A DNA stretch of 5,562 nucleotides, taken from assembly GCA_030670005.1 (NCBI GenBank), contig DAOVCL010000137.1, positions 1 to 5,562 on the forward strand. Direction: 5' to 3'. The translations under genes were made by a program, and so were the position numbers. Below the pieces are notes generated by a model. That model saw only the letters and a program-made list of their open reading frames with translations, did not search any database and was not told the DNA's origin. Shown piece by piece: positions 1 to 4,242 of this stretch (position 1 is the stretch's first letter; each line of letters begins with the position of its first letter). This DNA comes from Candidatus Zixiibacteriota bacterium (GTDB lineage Bacteria > SM23-81 > DAOVCL01).

Positions 1-60
1 GGCGCAATCCGAGCGTGCGGAGGATTGCGGAGCGCCATAGGGTCGGTGAGACCCTCTGGA

Positions 61-95
61 GAAGTTAGCGACCGCAAGGGAGCTAAGTTCTTTTT
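61..95 (+). terminator. Possible intrinsic terminator of a gene left of the window
   Basis: GAAGTTAGC (61-69) pairs with GCTAAGTTC (82-90) as a 9-bp stem with one G-G mismatch and a 12-base loop, followed directly by TTTTTC (91-96). This is the form of a rho-independent terminator on the plus strand. The stem is AT-rich and contains a mismatch, so it would be weak. No gene ending here is in the window. Confidence 0.35.
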
Positions 96-294
96 CTGTG
101 TATGTATTGCCAACCCTGAACCGGCAGAACCCTTGTTTTACTACAGCCAGATCATGGGATCTAGAGATCGGCTATCTCCTGCTCTTTGTCGATGTTATCA
201 TCCACAAAAGGTTGTAGTCTTCGATAACTACAGGGGTCAGGGATCAGCTGCCAGGTATTCGTCAGTTGCCAATTGCTACGATTTGCCTTGATCT

Positions 295-318
295 CTGTTT
301 CCTGATCCCTGTAGACTG
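295..318 (+). repeat. Dispersed repeat copy A, next to the nnr 3' end
   Basis: CTGTTTCC-TGATCCCTG-TAGACTG at 295-318 matches 4094-4118 with one inserted base and two substitutions, in the same orientation. A third, partial copy follows at 4123-4139. The segment CTGATCCCTG also occurs inverted at 238-247. The copies lie only in non-coding DNA, one on each side of the nnr-RAYT-GNAT block. It looks like a low-copy intergenic repeat family; its function is unknown. Confidence 0.55.
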
Positions 319-322
319 ATCC

Positions 323-1897
323 TTAGATGATGTGGATGGTATGATAGAAATCTTTAGTAACTTCTTCGAAATCATCCCGATAAGTCTTGAGTGCCAGGGG
401 GAGATAATTCATTATGTCCTCTGCGGTAATCCCATCTTCTCCCTTCTCCCTGGCGGCCAAATCTCCAGAAAATCCGTGCATAAAGACCCCCATCCTCACA
501 CTGTCTTGCGGGGATAGTCCCAGACCAAACATAGCGGCGATGGTGCCAGTCAGGACATCCCCTGATCCGGCTGTGGCCATACCCGAATTCCCGCTAAGAT
601 TGATAAATACCCTCTCATCTGGATAGCCTATAAGTGAATGCGCCCCCTTTAAGACGATAACTGCACTCAAATCCCTTGCTGTCTTCTGCAGGATTTCTAT
701 TTTATTCTTAGATATCTGGCTTATGCTTTTCTCGGTGATCCGGGACATTTCACCTAAATGAGGGGTTAAAATTAGCTCTGCCTTCCTTCCCCTGATTATC
801 TCTAAATCCTTGGAAATAGCGGTAATCCCGTCTCCATCAATGAGCAATGGCTTTTTTACCTCTTTGGCCAGTTCCCTGACCAATTCCTGGGTGGCCTCAT
901 TTAATGAGAGACCGGGGCCCAGCACAACCATATCCATCTTCTCAGAGAGCTCCAGCAGATTGTCTTTGTTCTGGGGAGAGATGCTGCCAGATGGGGTCTC
1001 CTCCTGAGGGAGAAGAACTATCTCACTGCCTTTATTTGCTAAGAACGATGAAATAGATTTGGGTGTGGCCAGTCTGGAGTATCCACCTCCTGCTTTCAAA
1101 AAGGAAAGAGTGGAGAAATATGGAGCTCCCAGATAACTTGCGGCGCCGGCGATGAAGAGGACCTCACCGAAATCCCCTTTATGGCCGGCTGGGGCTCTCT
1201 GCGGAAGTTTGATGGGGTCATTTGTCTCTACCTTTATTGTGGTTGAATTATAAAGCGACGGAGGAAAGGATATATGGGAAACCCACAGTTTTCCACCCAT
1301 CTCATATCCAGGATAGAGCAGATTTCCTGGCTTGGGAAGGCCGTAGGTTATGGTATGGTCAGCATTTACGGCTATGCCCATTACTTCTCCAGTGTTACCA
1401 TTTATGCCGGAAGGGATGTCAATACTAATCACCTTCTTCCCGCTCTCATTTATCAACTGGATTATGGCTCTATATAGGCCTCCAACCTCTTTCTCCAGAC
1501 CTGTTCCCAGGATGGCATCCACCACAGTTGTAGCTTGGAGGAGGTCAGATTTTATAAATTCCGGCGATTCAACCCGTTGAACCTCTATGGGAAGCTTGGA
1601 TATGATCTCGAAGTTCCTCTTCGCCGCCCTCTTAAATTTGGACTCATCGCCTAGAAGGAGGACTTTGACCCTTCCCCCATTGGAATGGATCTTTCTGGCC
1701 ACGACCAGCCCATCTCCACCGTTGTTGCCAGTGCCGCAGAATATAAGAAAATTTTGTTCTCCTAAATCCGACTCATTTAATATAGCAAAATAAGCGGCCT
1801 GACCTGCATTTTCCATCAGGATCACCTCGTCAATACCAAATTCCTCAATTGCCCGCTGGTCTAAATCCCTCATCTGGCTAACACTGCTTACCTTCAT
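323..1897 (-). CDS. nnr: Bifunctional NAD(P)H-hydrate epimerase / ADP-dependent NAD(P)H-hydrate dehydratase
   Basis: Repairs NADHX and NADPHX, the hydrated forms of reduced nicotinamide cofactors: the N-terminal half (YjeF_N) interconverts R and S epimers and the C-terminal half (ribokinase-like, YjeF_C/NnrD) dehydrates the S form using ADP. It is cytosolic. Numbering from the chosen start (524 aa): LMENAG 27-32, glycine-rich GTGNNGGDG 55-63, VDAILGTG 126-133 and DIPSGING 160-167 (its Asp probably catalytic) mark the epimerase. GHKGDFG 238-244, GPGL 327-330, DGDG 354-357, LTPHLGEMSR 377-386, LKGA 416-419 and the GSGDVLTG signature near 444-451 (general-base Asp of the ribokinase fold) mark the dehydratase. 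Length is normal for the fused protein and no key motif is missing. The start at 1897 gives the family-typical MKVSSVSQMRDLD and has AAGGGGG six bases upstream; an in-frame ATG at 1921 adds eight residues. The gene lies 39 bp behind the transposase on the same strand, with a REP palindrome in its leader. Confidence 0.96.
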   Translation of the reverse strand: MKVSSVSQMRDLDQRAIEEFGIDEVILMENAGQAAYFAILNESDLGEQNFLIFCGTGNNGGDGLVVARKIHSNGGRVKVLLLGDESKFKRAAKRNFEIISKLPIEVQRVESPEFIKSDLLQATTVVDAILGTGLEKEVGGLYRAIIQLINESGKKVISIDIPSGINGNTGEVMGIAVNADHTITYGLPKPGNLLYPGYEMGGKLWVSHISFPPSLYNSTTIKVETNDPIKLPQRAPAGHKGDFGEVLFIAGAASYLGAPYFSTLSFLKAGGGYSRLATPKSISSFLANKGSEIVLLPQEETPSGSISPQNKDNLLELSEKMDMVVLGPGLSLNEATQELVRELAKEVKKPLLIDGDGITAISKDLEIIRGRKAELILTPHLGEMSRITEKSISQISKNKIEILQKTARDLSAVIVLKGAHSLIGYPDERVFINLSGNSGMATAGSGDVLTGTIAAMFGLGLSPQDSVRMGVFMHGFSGDLAAREKGEDGITAEDIMNYLPLALKTYRDDFEEVTKDFYHTIHII

Positions 1898-1903
1898 CCC
1901 TCG

Positions 1904-1910
1904 CCCCCTT
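1904..1910 (-). promoter_or_regulatory. Ribosome binding site deciding the nnr start
   Basis: Read on the minus strand, AAGGGGG ends six bases before the ATG at 1897. The upstream in-frame ATG at 1921 has only AGGG about five bases ahead of it. Together with the family-typical N terminus this favours 1897. Confidence 0.6.
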
Positions 1911-1933
1911 CTATTATTCATTTATTCCCTGTG

Positions 1934-1957
1934 GTGTCAGGAGTTACCTCCTGACAC
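1934..1957. repeat. REP palindrome 1, overlapping the RAYT stop codon
   Basis: Perfect 10-bp arms GTGTCAGGAG / CTCCTGACAC around loop TTAC. The transposase stop codon (TGA on the minus strand, 1937-1939) lies inside one arm, so the palindrome encodes the C terminus VSGGNS. With its flank, 1926-1957 is identical over 32 bp to 2266-2297. It is also in the leader of nnr, where the transcript could fold into a hairpin. Confidence 0.9.
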
Positions 1958-2626
1958 AAAATCTATGTCCACTTCTAACACACCCTCCTTCGTCTTCAGA
2001 GAATAATTCCTGGCAGAAGAGTAGGGATAATCCTCAGGCTTCTTAACAAGCCCAGCCCTAACTGGGTTATTATGAATATAGTTGAATTTCACCCAGAAAG
2101 TCTTTTCTTGATTCAGGTATAAATCATCAAACCTGTCTTCCCATATTTTAAATTTTTGCTTCCGTCGGGAGGTAACTCCCGACGGCACAGAGGATTTTGT
2201 GGTGTCAGGAGTCCCTGTGGTGTCAGGAGTCCCTGTGGTGTCAGGAGTCCCTGTGGTGTCAGGAGTCCCTGTGGTGTCAGGAGTTACCTCCTGACACCTC
2301 TCAATTCTTAGTGAGTCTAATAAATCAAATGCTTTATCCTCCTCTAATTGCTTTCTGATTTTGTAAGCAGTAAATTTCTTGAAATCACGCATAATATCGG
2401 ATAATGTAGTTCCCTTCTGCACAAATAGTATCAAATGCACATGCGAACTCATTGCTACATAGGCTATAACCTCAAAATTATACTTCTGCTTGAGGAATCT
2501 TAAGCTTTCCAGAATTATGCGATAATATTTTTCCCCTAAAAGAAGTCTCCTTTGTTCATGAAAGCCTGTTGTGCAAAAGAAGAGTCCTCCTTCTTTACCG
2601 AATAAGCTCCTTTTCCTCAGTGGCAT
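1937..2626 (-). CDS. REP-associated tyrosine transposase (RAYT, Y1/HUH family) carrying internal REP palindromes
   Basis: A single-strand DNA transposase of the IS200/IS605-related Y1 group, domesticated to act on REP palindromes. Residues 62-64 (HVH) are the metal-binding HUH motif. By alignment with the E. coli RAYT, Tyr183 in NYIHNNPVRAGLV is the likely nucleophile, followed by the typical PEDYPYSSARNY. IWEDRFDD at 161-168 matches the conserved W-x-x-x-F block. The protein has 229 residues against roughly 150-190 for common members. The excess is residues about 111-155, between the FKKFTAYKI helix and IWEDRF, encoded by two REP palindromes and an 18-bp tandem repeat (TPDTTG units, 115-143). 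The catalytic motifs are intact and the frame is open, so it may still be functional; activity with this loop is untested. The start ATG begins nine bases after palindrome 4 and has no clear Shine-Dalgarno sequence. The N terminus MPLRKRSLF fits the family. Confidence 0.88.
   Translation of the reverse strand: MPLRKRSLFGKEGGLFFCTTGFHEQRRLLLGEKYYRIILESLRFLKQKYNFEVIAYVAMSSHVHLILFVQKGTTLSDIMRDFKKFTAYKIRKQLEEDKAFDLLDSLRIERCQEVTPDTTGTPDTTGTPDTTGTPDTTGTPDTTKSSVPSGVTSRRKQKFKIWEDRFDDLYLNQEKTFWVKFNYIHNNPVRAGLVKKPEDYPYSSARNYSLKTKEGVLEVDIDFVSGGNS
2162..2185. repeat. REP palindrome 2, variant, inside the RAYT coding sequence
   Basis: Perfect 10-bp arms CCGTCGGGAG / CTCCCGACGG around GTAA, the opposite orientation to palindrome 1. 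Three arm positions differ from palindrome 1 and each is matched in the other arm, so pairing is kept. It encodes V-P-S-G-V-T-S-R-R (residues 147-155) in the transposase. The base context CACAG after it is the reverse complement of the CTGTG that precedes palindromes 1 and 3. Confidence 0.9.
2199..2284. repeat. 18-bp tandem repeat, 4 full and one partial copy, in frame in RAYT
   Basis: The unit GTGGTGTCAGGAGTCCCT repeats exactly at 2199, 2217, 2235 and 2253, then continues for 14 bases at 2271 into palindrome 3. On the minus strand each unit encodes TPDTTG; 18 bp is six codons, so copy number can change without breaking the frame. The unit is one arm of the REP palindrome plus its TCCCTGTG flank, so it probably arose by slippage from palindrome 3. 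It has no spacers and is not a CRISPR array. Confidence 0.95.
2274..2297. repeat. REP palindrome 3, inside the RAYT coding sequence
   Basis: Identical to palindrome 1: arms GTGTCAGGAG / CTCCTGACAC, loop TTAC. Read on the minus strand within R-C-Q-E-V-T-P-D-T (residues 110-118), it uses a different reading frame from palindrome 1, which contains the stop codon. With palindrome 2 it forms an inverted pair that accounts for the extra segment of the transposase. Confidence 0.93.
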
Positions 2627-2635
2627 GGTTCAAAC

Positions 2636-2661
2636 GCTGTCAGGAGGTAACTCCTGACAGC
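2636..2661. repeat. REP palindrome 4, in the RAYT leader
   Basis: Perfect 11-bp arms GCTGTCAGGAG / CTCCTGACAGC around GTAA. It ends nine bases before the transposase ATG at 2626. In the transcript it would be a stable hairpin just ahead of the start codon and could reduce translation of the transposase (inference). Confidence 0.9.
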
Positions 2662-2738
2662 ACTCTGTTAAGGTTCGCTCCGTTCCGACGGGATTCCTGG
2701 CGGAAGAGGTGACTCCCCACATACAGAAAGTCCTGTGA
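2662..2738. other. Spacer of the REP pair 4-5, with a possible decayed REP relic
   Basis: This 77-bp spacer has no gene. GCGGAAGAGGTGACTCCCC near 2702-2718 resembles the core of palindrome 2 (GGGAGGTAACTCCC) with several mismatches, and CCGACGG at 2685-2691 equals part of its right arm. These may be remains of a further palindrome, but the similarity is short enough to be chance. Confidence 0.3.
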
Positions 2739-2760
2739 TGTCAGGAGTTACCTCCTGACA
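2739..2760. repeat. REP palindrome 5, just beyond the GNAT gene
   Basis: Arms TGTCAGGAG / CTCCTGACA (9 bp perfect) around TTAC; the next pair outward is an A-C mismatch. It lies nine bases past the acyltransferase stop codon. Its flank TCCTGTGA matches the TCCCTGTGG of palindromes 1 and 3 with one base missing and one changed. It could protect the 3' end of the upstream message or weaken read-through into the transposase (inference). Palindromes 4 and 5 form an inverted pair. Confidence 0.88.
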
Positions 2761-2769
2761 CCTACTGTG

Positions 2770-3888
2770 TCATAGCTTGGTTTCATATATGCGGTATCTC
2801 TTGTATATTTTGGCTCCCAGATCATTTAAGGCCCTATTCATAAGCAAATTATCTTCTAATATCCAGGAGAGTTCCCCCCTTATATAACCTTTTTCCACCC
2901 CCCTGTCAAATGTCTCTAAGTAGAAGATGAGATCAATCCCCCTCTTCTGATACTTGTGCACCACCCCCATTGTGAGCACCCTAGTAGCATCGATCCTCCT
3001 GGCATACCAGAGGAGCTTGAAAAGTCCCCAAGGAAAGAGCCTTCCATTTACCCTCTTTAGGGCTTGATTGTAGTCGAAGAGGGCCATAGAGAAGCCTGCT
3101 GGTTCACCATTTACCTCGGCGATAAGCACCAATTCGGGGACCACCAGCCTCTTCAGATCCTTGGCCAAGTGATCGAACTCTTCATCTGTCATCGGGACGA
3201 ACCCCCAGTTTTTACTCCAGGCCTGATTATAGATTTGCTTTACAAGCTTAACCTCATCCTCAAACCTCTTCAGATTGATCTGACGGATGTGTAGCCCTTC
3301 CCTCTCTTTCACCTTCTCTGCCACCCTTCTCATCCTTTCTGGAGGTTGTTGGCTGTGGTCTATGAGATAAGCATAAAGGTCTTTAGCCTTTTTTAAGCCG
3401 TACTTCTCCAGAAGTTCCAGGTAATAAGGTGGGTTATAAGGCATCATAATCATTGGACTGGAATCAAATCCCTCGACCAAAATGCCACACTCGTCATTGG
3501 TAGAGAAGTTCATCGGCCCTCTCATTACTTCCATCCCTCTCGCCTTTAGCCAGGAATGGGCCTGATCTAAGAGCTTTTGGGCTATAGGATATTGAGGTTG
3601 GGCTTCGAAGAAGCCAAAGAAACCAGTCTTCTCCTTATGAAAACGGTTGTGATTATGGTTGATCAGAGCTGCTATCCTTCCCACCGGCTTCCCACCCTTA
3701 ATGGCTAAGAAGAGCTGGATCTGAGAGTGACGATAGAAGGGGTTCTTTTTGGGATTAAAGAAGTCTTTTCTCTCCTTGATCAAGGGGGGCACCCAATGGG
3801 GGTCTTCTTCATAAATCTTCCAGGGGAGCTTGATGAAATCCCTCAGGGCCTTCTTCCCCTCTACTCTCTGAATTTGAATATTATCCAT
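2770..3888 (-). CDS. GNAT-fold N-acyltransferase of the YghO / bacterial ceramide synthase-like family
   Basis: A 372-residue protein of the long GNAT family that starts with a conserved FIKLPWKIYEEDPHWVPPL block. Seen here (numbering from the ATG at 3888): PWKIY 22-26, PHWVPPL 30-36, GRIAALINHNHN 70-81, TGFFGFFE 88-95, RGPMNFSTNDECGILVEGF 123-141, NWGFVPMT 227-234, and a GNAT acyl-CoA-binding-like LTMGVVHKYQKRGI 305-318 followed by ELSWILEDN 339-347. No signal peptide is visible; a soluble or membrane-peripheral cytoplasmic enzyme is likely. To my knowledge E. coli YghO and the Caulobacter bacterial ceramide synthase belong to this family. The substrate cannot be read from sequence. An ATG at 3900 would add four residues (MEVY). 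I prefer 3888 because the family begins near here and GGAAG lies upstream, but neither site is strong. It is divergent from the SDR gene at 4243 and is followed by REP palindrome 5. Confidence 0.8.
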   Translation of the reverse strand: MDNIQIQRVEGKKALRDFIKLPWKIYEEDPHWVPPLIKERKDFFNPKKNPFYRHSQIQLFLAIKGGKPVGRIAALINHNHNRFHKEKTGFFGFFEAQPQYPIAQKLLDQAHSWLKARGMEVMRGPMNFSTNDECGILVEGFDSSPMIMMPYNPPYYLELLEKYGLKKAKDLYAYLIDHSQQPPERMRRVAEKVKEREGLHIRQINLKRFEDEVKLVKQIYNQAWSKNWGFVPMTDEEFDHLAKDLKRLVVPELVLIAEVNGEPAGFSMALFDYNQALKRVNGRLFPWGLFKLLWYARRIDATRVLTMGVVHKYQKRGIDLIFYLETFDRGVEKGYIRGELSWILEDNLLMNRALNDLGAKIYKRYRIYETKL

Positions 3889-3947
3889 ATAAACTTCCAT
3901 AACCGTTCACCACAGAATCTCATGGAACCACAAAGATAAACAAGGGC

Positions 3948-4015
3948 CACAGATTACACTGATTTCACTGAATCTCTGGAACACGAATGACACGAATAAA
4001 CGAATCTATACGAAT
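3948..4015. repeat. Degenerate 9-bp-phased repeats, CACnGAwT type
   Basis: CACAGATTA (3948), CACTGATTT (3957) and CACTGAATC (3966) are spaced exactly nine bases apart. After a short break come CACGAATGA (3982), CACGAATAA (3991), then AACGAAT (3999) and TACGAAT (4009). A related run occurs at 5331-5362. This style of intergenic repeat is familiar from many environmental genomes, but I know of no established function. Confidence 0.6.
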
Positions 4016-4093
4016 AGATAAAGAGATCATAACAATTTAACACGGAATCTCAGGGGAAAAGCAATGGAGATTTAAGAATGAGGTTTGTGCTGG

Positions 4094-4139
4094 CTGTTTC
4101 CCTGATCCTTGTAAACTGGTTACTGTTTCCTGATTCCTA
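4094..4139 (+). repeat. Dispersed repeat copies B and C
   Basis: CTGTTTCCCTGATCCTTG at 4094 (to 4118 with TAAACTG) is the counterpart of 295-318. A shorter copy, CTGTTTCCTGATTCCTA, follows at 4123-4139, so the unit is partly tandem here. Both lie in the divergent intergenic region in the same orientation as copy A. Confidence 0.55.
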
Positions 4140-4206
4140 CTTTTCTATGCTACTCCGTGGTTGTCAGTGGTGAACTATTACAAATTTCCCTTGAAATCGG
4201 CAAATT

Positions 4207-4235
4207 TTGGTGGTATTATTGACTGAGGTTATAAA
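4207..4235 (+). promoter_or_regulatory. Weak candidate promoter for the SDR gene
   Basis: TTGGTG (4207-4212) and TATAAA (4230-4235) are separated by 17 bases, as in a sigma-70-type promoter. Transcription would begin near 4242, almost at the proposed start codon, implying a leaderless message or the downstream ATG at 4255. The match is modest and may be coincidental. Confidence 0.25.
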
Positions 4236-4242
4236 TTATGCA

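Larger units (their letters stand above)
1..322. other. Gene-free left flank with several inverted repeats
   Basis: I find no credible gene here; the one reading frame of any length (25-291, plus) has no ribosome binding site and no recognisable protein character. The stretch holds short inverted repeats instead: CGCAATCC (3-10) with GGATTGCG (22-29); AGGGTC (39-44) with GACCCT (50-55) around a 5-base loop; the terminator-like hairpin at 61-95; AGCC-A-GATC (145-153) with GATCGGCT (166-173); TGTAGT (213-218) with ACTACA (227-232); and CAGGGATCAG (238-247) with CTGATCCCTG (302-311). The last pair sits just beyond the nnr stop codon. Whether these are one structured element or several decayed repeats cannot be decided from one copy. 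Confidence 0.6.
1926..2762 (-). mobile_element. RAYT-REP domain: transposase gene with five alternating palindromes
   Basis: The transposase gene at 1937-2626 and five palindromes (1934-1957, 2162-2185, 2274-2297, 2636-2661, 2739-2760) form one unit. The palindromes share the core GGAG-TTAC-CTCC and, where their orientation is normalised, a preceding TGTG or similar (AGTG for the 2636 copy). Loop sequence on the plus strand alternates TTAC, GTAA, TTAC, GTAA, TTAC. Two inverted pairs result, at 2162-2297 and 2636-2760, in the same order and with similar spacers (88 and 77 bp). This is the arrangement of bacterial interspersed mosaic elements beside their RAYT gene. No classical IS ends or target duplication are visible, as expected for REP systems. 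The boundaries given are those of the outermost repeat matches and are approximate. Confidence 0.75.
3905..4175. repeat. Segment bracketed by 9-bp inverted repeats
   Basis: GTTCACCAC at 3905-3913 is the exact reverse complement of GTGGTGAAC at 4167-4175. Inward, both ends continue with a looser match (ACCAC at 3928-3932 against GTGGT at 4157-4161). This gives a 271-bp segment with terminal-repeat character and no coding capacity. It could be a miniature non-autonomous element, or two members of a widespread CACCAC-type intergenic repeat; a direct target duplication is not evident. Confidence 0.35.
3901..4242. other. Repeat-rich divergent intergenic region
   Basis: No gene lies in these 342 bp between the two divergent coding regions. 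They contain a 9-bp inverted repeat pair near the ends, a run of 9-bp-phased degenerate repeats, two copies of a dispersed repeat, and a weak promoter-like sequence before the SDR gene. No convincing promoter for the minus-strand acyltransferase gene was found, though one must exist here or within the repeats. Confidence 0.6.

Noticed and set aside
25..291. 88-codon plus-strand reading frame in the left flank
   Set aside because: No ribosome binding site, no family resemblance, and it runs over several inverted repeats; it looks like a chance open frame.
2199..2297. Repeats that might suggest a CRISPR array
   Set aside because: The units are directly adjacent with no spacers, and they lie in frame inside a transposase gene.
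2162..2297. The idea that the transposase is a pseudogene because of the insertion
   Set aside because: The frame is open through both palindromes and the tandem repeat, and the HUH motif, Tyr183 and the C-terminal block remain, so I call it an intact gene with an insertion; activity is not proven.
4219..4224. TTGACT as a -35 box for the SDR gene
   Set aside because: No -10-like hexamer at suitable spacing follows; the AT-rich TATAAA is only five bases away.
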